Shown here: positions 1 to 13,065 of the stretch, piece after piece
Layout of the letters: every line of letters starts with the position of its first letter
Position numbering within the stretch: position 1 is the first letter of the stretch
From: Diphasiastrum complanatum
Lineage: Eukaryota; Streptophyta; Lycopodiopsida; Lycopodiales; Lycopodiaceae
Length of the DNA: 64,000 bases
Assembly (NCBI GenBank): GCA_029204225.1
Contig: CM055108.1
Coordinates: 5,953,599 to 6,017,598 of the forward strand
Direction: 5' to 3'
Made by a program: the position numbers and the translations under genes
The notes under the pieces: generated by a model
Databases searched by the model: none
Told to the model about the DNA's origin: nothing
Seen by the model: only the letters and a program-made list of their open reading frames with translations

Positions 1-989
1 GGCTGTATGAGTGAAGGGCGTTTCTGAGGAGCTTCACCTTTAAATTTATCTTCTTTCTTTCTTTTTAAAAATTTCTTTTTAAATTGAAAGTCTTTCTGAG
101 GAAGCTGCTCAGAAAGTGGTTGTTGTCTCGCTCTCTTCCTACCCACTGAATCATCATAGATTTGAGCATATCTGAGAGCTTGCTCAAGGGTAGTAGGCGA
201 GTTTCTCTGGACCTCTACTTTATATTCATCTTTGAGGCCACGGACAAATCCTCTGATTTTTTGATAGTCATCCATATTTTTAATCTTTAAAATTGCCTCT
301 CGATACTGCGAGATATATTGGATGAGGGACTTGTCCATTACTGTTCTTTCCCAGGCTTCCCAGGCTCTATCAAGTTCATTCTCTGGTAGAAATTCTCTTA
401 GGAAAGCTTCTTCAAAAGCTTTCCATGACCGGGGAGTCTGCCCAGTCTCCTGGAGATTTAACCACCACTTATAGGCCATAGGCCCTAAAGAAAGACTGGC
501 CTCAATTGCTTGCAAATGGTCAGGGGTCTGTTTAAGAGCATGAATGTTCTTCCATTTGCTGAGGAAGGTTTGTAGAATATCTGCATTTCTATCCTTCTCT
601 TCCCCATTAAAAGTAGGAGGCTTTAAATCTTTAAAAACACTGGGGTGAGACCGTAAAGTCTCACCTGAAACTGATGGAAGTGGAGAAGGGGATAACTGAG
701 AAGTGGAGGGAAGGCTTCCTTTCGCGGAACTCAAAATCAAGTTTTTGAGTTCAGCGAACGAGTCGTCCACACTGGACTTGAAATTGGCTAATGCCAGTTT
801 CAGTTCATCCACCTCTGTCACCAATTGGAGGAACTGCTCCTTGGTAACCAGTTCGTCGAGTTCTTCGGCGAACTGTTCCTGTTCTTCTACTTCCATAGGT
901 TCCTTCCCTTTTCTGTAAGCCAAGGCTTCTGTTTCAAGTTCGTCGAAGCCTCTCTCCTGGGGTTGATCAGGTCCCTGAGGAGTGGTCAT
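1..989 (-). CDS. Ty3/Gypsy gag polyprotein, N-terminal part, open to the window edge
   Basis: An uninterrupted minus-strand frame starts at ATG 989-987 and has no stop before position 1, giving at least 329 residues. It begins MTTPQGPDQP, then an acidic, probably coiled-coil stretch (about residues 30-75, rich in EEL and KEQF), a Ser/Pro linker, and a retrotransposon gag domain (about 140-260) with the typical KWWLNLQ, FLREFLPENE and QYISQYREA blocks, followed by a basic Lys/Arg tail where nucleocapsid would begin. Gag forms the particle that packages element RNA. A matching leader, primer site and LTR lie upstream at higher coordinates, so this is the 5' half of a minus-strand Gypsy element. 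The intact frame suggests it is younger than most elements here. Protease and polymerase would lie left of the window. Confidence 0.88.
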   Translation of the reverse strand, partial: MTTPQGPDQPQERGFDELETEALAYRKGKEPMEVEEQEQFAEELDELVTKEQFLQLVTEVDELKLALANFKSSVDDSFAELKNLILSSAKGSLPSTSQLSPSPLPSVSGETLRSHPSVFKDLKPPTFNGEEKDRNADILQTFLSKWKNIHALKQTPDHLQAIEASLSLGPMAYKWWLNLQETGQTPRSWKAFEEAFLREFLPENELDRAWEAWERTVMDKSLIQYISQYREAILKIKNMDDYQKIRGFVRGLKDEYKVEVQRNSPTTLEQALRYAQIYDDSVGRKRARQQPLSEQLPQKDFQFKKKFLKRKKEDKFKGEAPQKRPSLIQ

Positions 990-1778
990 CTTCGAAACTG
1001 AAAGAGAGCTACCTTAACTTCTGAAGGAAAAAAGTCTAAAAGACTAATTTACAACTGTACAAGGGAAAGGAAAGATGACTTAGCTGTTTCTGAGGACTGT
1101 ACTTCCAAAGAAAGAATGAAGAGGAACCCTTTCAGCTCTTTTCCCCAAGATTTCAGACCTGCTGTTCCGAAAAATGCCAGTTTGAGGCTTCAAAACGGTA
1201 CTAAATTTCCCGGTTTTTTGAGGATAGTAGCTCGCTGGTCTGATTGCAATCCAACTTGTCCACAAAAAGGCAAATCTGAAGTCCAAAAACCCTTCTGAGT
1301 TCTGAAATTTCAGAAGTCTCCTACTCGCTGATCTGGTAGGAATCCTCTTGCTCCAAATCTCTGACGTTGGGGCCCAAAAACTTGTTGAAAAACCAGATTT
1401 TCAGAAGCACTGGCAGCGCTGGCCCTGCTCCTCTTTTTTGGCTTCCAACTCGCTGAGAACCAGTGACTTTTTCCCTGGAAATCGGATGTAGGTCTCTGAC
1501 TGTACAGCGATGGAGGTGCTGGCTTCTTCCTACTCTAATTTCGCTGGGAAAACTATAGAGAATCCTCTGAACTCAGTAATAAACAGCTGTTTTTTCAGCG
1601 AGTTACCTACACTTGGAATCTAACTCCTTGCTACTATGATTTCTCAGTGGAAATCAGAAGTTTGAAGGCTGCTCCTACAACGATCCTCCTCCTCTATTCC
1701 TCTCTGAGAATCTGAGAAACACTTCCTATCTTCTGATAGCTTTCTCTACTGCTGTCCTAAACTCCCTAGGATGGAGAT
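990..1778 (-). other. Gypsy 5' leader between primer site and gag
   Basis: About 790 bases lie between the primer binding site and the gag start. No convincing coding frame is visible; short open stretches on both strands look like chance. Position and strand fit an untranslated retrotransposon leader carrying the packaging signal. Confidence 0.6.
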
Positions 1779-1791
1779 GGCTCTGATACCA
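1779..1791 (-). promoter_or_regulatory. Primer binding site, initiator tRNA-Met type
   Basis: The minus strand reads TGGTATCAGAGCC, the standard plant retrotransposon primer site complementary to the 3' end of initiator tRNA-Met. One base separates it from the LTR end at 1793. Confidence 0.85.
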
Positions 1792-1792
1792 G

Positions 1793-2743
1793 TGTAATAG
1801 ATCCTAACACCACAGTAGGGCAAACACTAACTGATCCACCCAACCTTGCCTACTCCCTGATATAGAGTAAGCCCCTCCTAGCCCAGTGTGAGGACTGGTA
1901 GCATGCAACTGCCAAGTGTCGGCCATGTGGCACTGACGTGGCCGACTGCACGTCGGGACCCAACTGGGGGCCCTATCCTGCTGACAGGGTCCCTAGGCTG
2001 TGTTAGGCCCGCCATAGCTATGGACCGTGCTGGGGCACACTACTCACACTGTCTTGCCCTGTTGGTCATGTACGCTGGACACGACCCTGACTGTGGTATC
2101 TGACCTATCTGTGTTCTCTAGGGTTTGGCACTGGTTACGAGCTCGTAACATAGGTTATGGAAGGAGTCTCTTGAATAAGCCTATGGAGGTTCTTTAACTC
2201 CCCTAGGCTTCTCTCTCTCTATCATTGGATGGGCATGGAACTCCATAGTGCACTAGACGGGTCCATGGGCCATCTATTTGAGGGTAGTAGGGCGCCCATT
2301 GGGGGGTGGGGAGATCTCTCTTGCTTGCTTTGCTTATGCTCTAGTGTTGCTACTAGTGTGTACTACTTTCTTGTGTGTAGTATGCTTAGGATTTGGATCT
2401 TGCTTATGGTATGGGACATAAGTAGGGTTTGGATCTTGAGTATGCTATAGTCTATTGTGGTATGCTTGTGATTTGTTTATGGTTAGCAAGGGGGTGCTAG
2501 ATAGGTCTTGCTTGGAGCTTGGATCAGGCGGTGAATACTTGAGGCCAGCTTATTATCTATCTTTGTGTTTAAGAGTAGGGACACAAGTGGGGGAGAGATC
2601 CTTGGAGGCTTACAGATCCTTACTTGTAGGTGGAGGCATCCTAGCTTGGAGTTAAGGAGCATCTTGGAGCTTGCAGGTTGCTTGGAGGACATTTGGAGGC
2701 TTTACCTTGGATTTGGAGGACTTCCTCACCACTACTTGTAACA
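1793..2743 (-). repeat. 5' LTR of the minus-strand Gypsy element
   Basis: Read on the minus strand it starts TGTTACAAGTAG at 2743 and ends GATCTATTACA at 1793, giving TG...CA ends of about 951 bp next to the primer site. The 2743 boundary is where the neighbouring Copia reverse transcriptase frame stops making sense, which fits an insertion junction. The partner LTR would be outside the window, so the outer boundary rests on this indirect argument. Confidence 0.6.
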
Positions 2744-4918
2744 AATAATCTATGCTTTTAGTTTGAAGAAACCCCTTAGCAACACGTCTAGCTTTGTACT
2801 TACTTATGAATCCATCTTGATTGTACTTTATTCTATAGATCCACTTACATGCAAGTGGCTTCTTCCCATATGGAAGGTGTACAAGATTCCAAGTTTGATT
2901 ATCTACCAAAGCATCAAACTCTACTTGCATTGCATCTCTCAAAACTTGTGATCTACTAGCATCTTCATAACGTGATAGCTCTTCAAGCATTGTGGTTAGA
3001 AAAGAGTAAGAGGTAGAAGGAGTTGTGTCTTCCCTTTGCTTTCCTTTCTCAAAGTAAGTGAGCCTTGAAGGGTTGACCTTGTTCCTTGTGGATCTCCTCG
3101 GCCCTTTGGGTTCTTGAGCCTGATCTTCCAAAAAATTATTTTCAAGAAGAAACATCTTAGAACTTTGAGATTCATCAAATAAGACATCCTTGCTAACTTT
3201 TACTTTGCTTGACATAGAATCAAATATCCTATATCCTTTGATATTTTCACTATAGCCTACAAATATTCCTTTGAAGGAAGTTGCATCTAAACACATCCAA
3301 ATACTTTAAAGTCTTTTACATTGGGCTTATTGCCAAACAAAACTGGATATGGTGAGATCCCACCAATAGCACTACTAGGAAGCCTATTACATAAAAAGCT
3401 AGCATAAGCTATGGCCTCTCCCCAAAATGAGATGGGTAGAGATGCATCAAGCCTCAAGGAGTAGTACAATCATCTATGAAAGTCACTGGCATACATTAAG
3501 GCACCTCCATTACTTTCACGAGAAAAAAGCATGTACATCTAAATGAATAAGATCCAAGGGTGAGGTAGATCTTGTCAAAGATCTCTTGTAGGATGTTTTG
3601 TGTGACTTTTCAAGACCACATTCCTCACACACTTTGCCACACTTTGTGAATGTTCTTGGTAGGCCGAGAGCTAGTTCCTTTGATGCCATGGACTCCATTG
3701 ATTGAATATTAGGATGGCCTAATCTTTTGTGCCAAAGCTCCACTTGAGTCACCTCCTCCCTAACCATATTCACACTTTCAATGGCCAGATTAGCATCCAA
3801 CTTAATGCCACTAGCTATGCACTTATCATAGTTCAAGATGGAACACACTCCATTCTTGAAATGTACATCTAGTCCATTATCCATTAGTTGACCAACACTA
3901 AGCAAGTTTTTGTAATGGATGGAACATACAAAACATTATCAAGATCTATCCTCTTAGATGATCCTAAGCATAATGGAATAGATCCTATGCCATCTATCTT
4001 ACATTCTTGATCACTAGCAGTGTAGATTGATTTTTTAGAATCATTACAAGAAAGTAAACTAGAAAAGTAATGCTGGTTAAATGACATGTGGGAACTAGCC
4101 CCACTATCAATCCACCATGTCTCTTTTCTTGATGTTGGTGTAGATGCTACCATCAAGGATGTGTTGAAGCCATCCTCTCTATCCTCCTCTTGTGCAAGAT
4201 TTCCATGATCCTCATTGCCTTGGTTCTTCTTCTTTTAGCATTCAGAAGCAAAGTGTCCTTTCTTTCCACAAAAGACACACTTTAGCTTAGCATGGTTCTT
4301 GATCTTCCCTTTGGAGGTAGATCCACTATCCTTGACCTTGGCCTCCTTTCCTTGGTTCTTCTTCAATGGACAATTCTTCTTCTTTCCCTTTGATGTGAAG
4401 TTTTCTTTTTATTGCCTTGAGGTGTAGAATCCTACTCTTCTCGGCCACAAGAACATTATGCAACTTATCTGTAGAAGGCAGTTGGTCTTGAATAGCAAAA
4501 GATTGGACTAGATTAGTGAACTCTTCAAAATCACTTGTACTAGTTCATTGTCTTGGATCTTATCTCCAATAGATCCCAATTCTTTCTTTAATGACTTTAT
4601 CCTTAGGACATATTCTTGTCCACTTTCTCCACCTCCATTCATGCTTTGGAGAACTTAATTCCTTAGCATGAGTACTCTTGAGGTGTTGTTGGATTCATAG
4701 ATACCCTCCAATAAATCCCAATCCTCTTTGGATGAGGCACAAGAAGCTACCTCCTTCAAGAGGTAATTGCTTACATTCATCTTTAAGCAATGCAAGGCTA
4801 ATCTAGCCTTCTTGTATTTCAATGGTTCTTGGGCAGCTTGAGGCTCTTCCTCGACTACAAAAACAATGTCATAGAGGCCATGGATCACAAATAGTGATTC
4901 CATCCTCACTTTCCAAAT
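2744..4918 (-). pseudogene. Copia gag-pol relic, minus copy of a head-to-head pair
   Basis: Broken minus-strand frames follow Copia order. Gag (4909-4655, with MNVSNYLLKEV and SRVLMLRN); a protease region (4156-3884, WWIDSGASSHM, catalytic DSG); GAG-pre-integrase (3905-3516, WHKRLGHPN); the integrase C-terminal part (3469-3287, LDASLPISFWGEA); and linker plus the start of reverse transcriptase (3296-2744, AMQVEFDAL, ACKWIYRIKYN). The integrase catalytic core is absent: the frame jumps from ESNGGA near 3510 to LRLDASLP near 3455, while the sister copy at 5614-8069 has about 110 residues there. Reverse transcriptase is cut at 2744 by the Gypsy LTR. Several stops and frameshifts make it non-functional. 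Confidence 0.85.
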
Positions 4919-5471
4919 GGATTAGCCTATGAGATGAACAAAGCTCTCTTGAATAAGAATGATCTAAGATAGATTTCTAGCTTTCTATGAAGGTTCTAAT
5001 CTCAGCCCAATCAACCTAGCTTAAGCTTGTAGAAAGGTATAATAGATCTACACACACTCAAAGATTAATTCTAGCACCTTTTTGCTTGATTTCTCTTCAC
5101 ACACTAAGATCTAAACAAATCAGCCTTAAATATCTGATCTAATGCTTCAAATGAAATGCTTTAATGACTCAAACCTCTATTTGATCATTAGCATTCAATG
5201 GATTGAAACTAGATCTAGACAATGCAATAAAAAGCATAAATTTTGGACTAGTATGCTAATTTTTGGATAAAAAAACTATAGGAACTTGATTTGAAGGTTG
5301 CTATACGGTTTCACACATGTGGACAAACACCTGCAGCCCACAAAACGATTATGACCAAAATAATTGATGCTATCACTCTCATAGAGCTCGCCCACACAAG
5401 ATTAAACAAATCAACACTTTGACAATGATTTATCAATAGATCAATGGATCATTACATGCCTCTTGATACTA
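4919..5471 (-). other. Copia leader between primer site and gag
   Basis: AT-rich sequence with no supported gene. On the minus strand it leads from a primer site to the gag relic, so it is read as the untranslated leader plus a decayed first stretch of gag. Confidence 0.5.
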
Positions 5472-5484
5472 GGCTCTGATACCA
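5472..5484 (-). promoter_or_regulatory. Primer binding site of the minus Copia copy
   Basis: The minus strand reads TGGTATCAGAGCC, complementary to initiator tRNA-Met. The adjoining LTR side (5485 onward, minus end ...AATTCTTG) lacks a clear CA end, and only about 150 bp separate it from the start of the oppositely oriented sister copy, so the 5' LTR is short, truncated or rearranged. Confidence 0.75.
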
Positions 5485-5613
5485 CAAGAATTTTTTAGAA
5501 AAAGGACAATGACTGAGGTTATAAGTCCATTTGTTGGATTAGAAATCTAATTTGAGTGAAATACTACAAGAGAGAGACCTTTGTGAGTCTCTAGAGTCAA
5601 TCAAATCCATTTC

Positions 5614-8069
5614 TTGTTTGTAGAAATCACTAGAAAGATGGGATCTATTGGAGCATACCTTCTAGAAGCTAGTGAGAGATTGAATTCTACAAATTATGCT
5701 ATTTGGAAGGTTAGGATGGAGTCACTAATGGTGCTCCAATACCTTTATGAGTTCTTGATTGAAGATGAAAATGAACCTCTAGGTGCACAGGAGTTGTGTA
5801 AATACAAGAAGAGATCTAGACTACCTTCACCGTGTGAAGATGAATGTAAGCAATGATCTTTTGAGAGAAGTATCATCATGTACTAGTGCGAAAGAGGCTT
5901 GGGAGACTTTAAAATCAATCTATGAATCAAGAAACACTTCTAGAGCCCTCATGCTTAGAAACCCAATCATTGCAAAGCATGAGAAGAAGTGAGGAGAGTG
6001 CACAAGATTATGTGCTTAGAATCAAGTCACTAAATAGGGAGTTGGCTTCCATTGCAGAGAAGATTCAAGATGGAGAGCTTGTACAAATTGTTCTTAATGG
6101 TCTAGGAGATGACTTTTCAAATTTGGTCCAAAGTTTTGAATCCAAGACACCTTGCCCACTATAGAAAAGCCACATAGTGTATTAGTGGCTAAAGAGTGTA
6201 GGACAAAGAAAGATTGAACTCATAAAGAAGACCAATGGAAAGAAGAAGCATCCAAAGGAGGCCAAAGAAGAGGATGATGCATCAATCTCAAAGGGCAAGA
6301 TTAAAGACAAGTCCAAGTTCAAATGCTTTTTCTGTGGCAAGAAAGGGCATTTTGCATCAGAATGTCTCAAGAAGAAGAAGGCACAAGAGAATAAGCAAAG
6401 CAACATTTCACATCAAGAGGAGGATGAAGAAGAATCATCCTTGATGGTTTCCAAAAAACCACCATCATCTAAGTGCAACACCAATGATTCTTGGTGGATT
6501 GATAGTGGGGCTAGCTCCCACATGACATTTCAAAAGGACTATTTCTCCACTCTACTCTCTTACAATGATGTACATAGATCTATCTATATATCTAGTGATC
6601 AAGAGTGTAAGATAAGTGGTATTTGAACCATTCCATTTTATGTTGGATCATCCAAAAGGATGAATCTTGAAAATTTCTTTTTTGTTCCTAAGCTAACCAA
6701 GAATCTGTTAAGTGTCGGCCAATTAATGGATAATGGCCTTGATGTACAATTTAAACATGGAGTTTGTTCCATCCTTAGAAATGATGAATGTATAGCAAAA
6801 GGTTTTAAACAAGGTAGATTGTTTAGGCTTGATGCTAATGTTTTTATGGAGAGTGTGAATTTGGAAAAGGTGGAGATCTCAAAGATGGAGCTATGGCACA
6901 AAAGGTTGGGCCACCCCAACTTCAAAGCTATGGAAACAATGTGTGCAAAGGAGCTTGCACTCAGCCTCCTCAAGCATTTGTCAAAGTGTGGAAAGATGTG
7001 TGAAACTTGTAGCCTGTCAAAGGCTGACAAGTTAGCTTTCTCTAGATCTACATCAAGATCTAGCACTCCTCTTGAAATTATCCATTCGGATGCTCATAGT
7101 TTTTCACAAGAATCTAATGGTGGTGCCAAGTACTATGTAATCTTCATTGATGACTATTCTAGATATTGTTGGATTTATCTCTTGTCTAGTAGATCTATGG
7201 TGTATGATTCATTTTTAAAGTTCAAGACTCTTGTAGAAAATCAACTTAGTACCAAGATCAAGGTATTAAGAAGTGATAACAGAGGTGCATATATCTCCAA
7301 TAAGTTGATTGAACTTTGTAGTTCTAATGGCATAAAGAGGGAGTTGTCCCCTCAACAAAATGGAGTGGCTGAGAGGAGATGTAGATCTCTTTGTGAGTGT
7401 GCTAAGGCCTTAAGACTAGATGCTTCTCTACCCAAACCATTGTGGTGAGGCAATAACATGTGCTAATTTCTTATGCAATAGATTGCCCAACCAAGCCATT
7501 GGAGGAGTCACACCACATGAACCTCTATTTGGAGAGAAGCCCAATCTCAAGGATCTCAAGATTTTTTGATCCATTTGCTATGTACACCAATCCTTGGATA
7601 CAAGGAAGAAGGATGATGCAACTTGCATCAAAGGCATCTTTGTGGAATATGGTGAGAATAGCAAAGGTTATAGAATCTTCAATCCCATCATTAGCAAAGT
7701 AATAATGAGTAGGGATGTTGTTTTTGATGAAGGGCATGCTTGTGAAATGGATGACAATGCTACTAATCATCTTGATGCCAAAGATCATGCTAGGATGGAG
7801 GAGGAGCTTTCAAGTGACGAAGAACTTGAGGATCAACCTCAGGATGCAAGAACTCCAAGAACTCCAAGTAGATCCACAAGAGAAAGGGCCAAGCCATTGA
7901 GGAGCTCGCCTATGATGGAAAAGGTGATTAAAGGGAAGGCACATAATCTCTCACCTCTTACACTTTTCTTACTTCAATGTTAGATGAGCCAACATGCTAT
8001 GAAGATGCTTGTAAATCTAAAAGTTGGATGGATGCTATGCAAGTAGAGTATGATGCTCTCATTGAGAAT
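5614..8069 (+). pseudogene. Copia gag-pol relic, plus copy of the head-to-head pair
   Basis: Plus-strand frames in Copia order. Gag starts at MGSIGAYLLEASERL (ATG near 5638) and continues after frameshifts with MNVSNDLLREV and SRALMLRN. A zinc knuckle CFFCGKKGHFASEC (C-x2-C-x4-H-x4-C) lies near 6325-6370, protease WWIDSGASSHM near 6494, and GAG-pre-integrase WHKRLGHPN near 6894. The integrase core is present with LRSDNRGAY and QQNGVAERR near 7270-7375. The linker ends at WMDAMQVEYDALIEN, where reverse transcriptase should begin. At 8070 the frame is cut by an LTR-like sequence. Frameshifts and stops (for example near 6163, 6625 and 7448) make it inactive. Protein motifs show it belongs to the same family as the minus copy at 2744-4918. 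Confidence 0.85.
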
Positions 8070-9372
<1,303 letters not shown>

Positions 9373-11580
9373 TATCCCCCCCCCTCAAATGTGACACGTC
9401 CTTGTGAATATATATTTTTCATTTCGAGGTTTATTCATTTCTTAGAAAAGAATAATTTTGTGTCGAGGATCTTCGTTAGGTCACATATAGAGATATTTCT
9501 TCATTCGTTGGGTGGATAATGGTCACTTGATATTTCAGAATCAAATATTGATTCAAAAAAATTTTCGGCGTCATAAAATAAGCATCATCACATACGAAAC
9601 TCAACATCACATAATGTGCAACGCAATATAGAAGAAAACTTTATGTATTAAGCTCTTCATGAAACTGTTCTGCCATCTCTAGATCTCTTTGGCACTCGAG
9701 CAACAATACATCTTCTTTGGCCCGTGTATACCTTCCAATTGGTAAGTTGCCATAAGGTGACAATCTCACAGGGGAGAAGAGAGCCATCGAACAATTCTTG
9801 TACTAACTGAGAATCTTTTTCAGAATCTTTACTAAGTACAAATTGTTCGAATAAAGTAGAGGAGAACTGAATATATTTATACTTGACAAACAAAATTTGA
9901 ACAAAAATAAAACTTTGGCTGCAAACGTGCCAAACTGCCAAAAATTATATGTACAAAATGTTCTATATTTGCGGGATTTAAATTTGTCTTGCAAGTTGTG
10001 TTTTATCTCCGCAAAATAACTGGAAAAGTTCCTCTCCCAATCGGTGTAGATACTATACAACTCCGGATATGTCATGTTAATGTCTCAAATAGACAATTGA
10101 TTTATGCCAAAACCCATCATATTTATGGACATAATGTGCTCCATACTCCAAAACGCATGAGCTTTTTGGAGTTAAATCATATAATGCCCTTTACACCCAC
10201 TAAGCTCATAGCATAATGTCCTATATACGACCTAGACTTTTTTTATTCTTATTTTTGGGCACAAAGCCCAATTATTTGCCCATGTGCTAGGATGGATTCA
10301 AACTTGGGTGGGCACGCCCACGTCATGCCTTTTTTAATTGGTACTAGCACAATCATGTATAGTATATAAACTTACATCCAAATGAGAGCTTATTTTGAGG
10401 CTTGGCTCTCATTGCATTTCCTTATTTCTATTCCACACAAGTATAACAACCATCTAATGTTGACGGTGGGTAATACATCCATGACTCCAAAATGGTATCA
10501 TATCTCTCCACTCTTAGATCTTTTGGAGCCCACCATTATCACAGTTACCTTGGTGGCTCAAAATACGCTCCTTTATTATTTCACATGAAGATCTAGACTT
10601 TAGCATTGTCACATGTGGCACTTTTTTTAAACTCTCTTAGCATGGGGGAGAACAATTCATTAATGGGCTTTTGGTAGAGTCCACAATGCCTTTTCATGTT
10701 CACATCATACATAATGTCCCAAAAAATGCTTAAAAAAGGGTGCGCACTTTTAGTGGGGGAAGGACTCCATTTGAGGGCCTTTAGCCCTACGATGTGGGTG
10801 TTCGAGGGCCCCAATGAGCAGGCGGAAGGCCCGAAGACAACCAAGGACAAGGGCCTTCCCTTGCGTAATGACCTATGTGAACATTTTTTTTTTCCTCATT
10901 TTTTTTAAGAATGCTTTTTTGTATTTTTGGATTTTCTTTTTTGATTGATTTTAAAAAAATCTGCATTTTTTCCCTCTGTTTTTTTGCGGGCTTCTACTCT
11001 TTTTACTTTCTCTTTCTAAATTTGTTTTTTGAACTTTTATTTGGAAGGTGCATGCTTTATGTGACAGCTAGTCATTGGCTATCTGCATGCAGAGAGTCCA
11101 TAACTCTCTCCACTTGAAAAAACAATGACAAAAAATTTGACAATTGTTTTTTGATTTTAAACTTACATGAACTTTATGTTTTGGAGGTGACTCCAAAATA
11201 ACAAAAAAATGTGAGCACTTGGCATTACTAACTCTTACTATTTAGGGTGCACATAGGATCCAAGCTTGTGTTTAATATTGACCAGGTATTGCCTGTCATT
11301 TGTCATTGGTATTTTTAAGCGTGAAATAAAGGCAGAGAAGGGATATTCCCTCCAATGGCATTTTGAAATGCAAAATGAAATGGAAATTTTTAAATGCAAG
11401 TCAAAAGAAAAAGGAAGGCATCTTTGAACGTTCGTGAGAATCTTAGGAATAAAACTTCAGAATGTCATTTTGAAACCCAGTGGTGCCTGTCAAGGTGACG
11501 GATTGAAAGCCGCTGATGGGCGACAAGTGAATCCCCGACCAACGATGAAATCACCCTTACTTAATTAATAAGAGCTCAAA
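9373..11580. other. Unassigned AT-rich DNA, possibly element interior
   Basis: No gene is supported. A minus-strand open stretch (9941-9657, with SQLVQELFDGSLLPCEIVTLW) could be a retroelement fragment next to the LTR at 8070-9372, but I do not recognise it. Around 10740-10862 there is a GC-rich patch with GGAAGGCCC and GGGCCTTCCC arms able to pair; a related block occurs at 24446-24475. Long T runs occur near 10883-11000. Confidence 0.4.
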
Positions 11581-11630
11581 TAAAATGAATGAGACAGAAA
11601 AACGGAGAGAGAGAGTGAGAGAGAGAGAGG

Positions 11631-11664
<34 letters not shown>

Positions 11665-12807
11665 AGGAGAGCGCGAGAGAGAAAAGGCTAGAGAGGAGAG
11701 CTCGCAGGATTCTCTCGAGCCTCGTGTTTGCTCGTTATTCTTGTCTCATCAATCGTCTATTACTCTCTTGCTCTGCCCAGCCAGCAGGTCAGTGGTCACT
11801 CAAGTCTCAGAGTTGGGCTACAGTTACTATATTCATTCATTTATTACTTCTGCACAGCCAAGATTTGATCTGCCTCGAGTCTACATATTGGCTCAGGAGT
11901 CAGCAGATTTTATCTGCCTCCTTTTGGCTGAGCAGCAGCACAATCATGTTCTCTAGTGGTTATTGGCAATTAATGCAATCTACTCCGTCTAGTATCTACG
12001 TCGACACCCCCTATTTATGAATTGCGATCTTCTTCTGCATTTGAATTTTGGGTCCTGACTGAGGCCTTTGCTTGAAGGCTGAATCCTTGCGTGAGCCAGC
12101 AGCAGCAGCCTCAGGCTCTACCTCTCCCTTTCTTTCTTTGAGAAAGTGACGTTGAGAAACTTGTTAAAAACTAAAGCTACATTGTCATTTCAGTTTCAGG
12201 CTGTAGCTATCAGCATGTGTGTCGTAGACAGTTATACTGTATAGTCTTAAATTTCAGGTATCTTCCTTGCCATGTGGAAACTTGCAAGCATCTGTACTAG
12301 AGTACTAAACGGCGAGCACCTCTAGTACACTCGGTAACTCTTTCACAGTCCTTCTGACTCTTCCACCTCATGAGTCCCGTTTCTCTTTTCATGTTGCTGT
12401 TGAGAATTTTCTAGAGGGACGTGATTCGTGATAGACTGATAGTGAATATTATCTTGTTCTTTCTCGACCAATCTTAAACAGCCTTCTTCTCCAAATTGGG
12501 CAGCAAGTAGCTGTTGAATGTTTCTAATCTCCCTACCTTTCTGAAAATAATCTGTTGCAGCGGAGAGCGATTGTCAACTGAATAAAATCTGTCGCTACAC
12601 ATGGTTGGAATGCTCCAGGTTCTATACATGAACAAAAACTCATGCCACTTAGCGTATCACTCAGACTGTAAGAATTCGTTTGAGTGATAGGAAAGTGGTC
12701 TTGATTCTTCTTCTAATGGATATTCTTGACGGTGTACGTCCAGACATTGCTGAATAAGATTTCAGCAAGAAAAAATTATCAGTAATCTGCGCTTGATTCT
12801 TCTGAAA
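11581..12807 (+). promoter_or_regulatory. Upstream region of the CFL1-like gene
   Basis: No coding exon is supported here. The stretch holds a purine-rich run (about 11604-11700, including 30 consecutive G at 11634-11663), then mixed-composition DNA with CAG clusters near 12100. It probably contains the promoter and 5' leader of the gene starting at 12808. I cannot place a TATA box or transcription start with confidence. Confidence 0.35.
11634..11663. repeat. Poly(G) run in a purine tract
   Basis: Thirty consecutive G on the plus strand inside a GA-rich region. Such a run may form G-quadruplex DNA, and its exact length is prone to sequencing or assembly error. Confidence 0.9.
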
Positions 12808-13012
12808 ATGGACGTCAATGAAACAAGGCAAGCTCGTCATCCATATTACGACCCATACGCATCACTTTTGGTCCTCGATCAACAATGCCCTCTACCATAT
12901 GGCTGGGAAAGATGCGTCGATCTCCAGGTATGTATCAATAACCTCAAAAAGTTGCATTCGTGGGCAGCAAGTTGCAATCACAAGCTGCATCACTACTGAA
13001 CAGTGAAAACAA

Positions 13013-13065
<53 letters not shown>

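Noticed and set aside
11585-11956. Possible coding exon upstream of the CFL1-like gene
   Set aside because: The frame is dominated by the purine and poly(G) run and has no family match.
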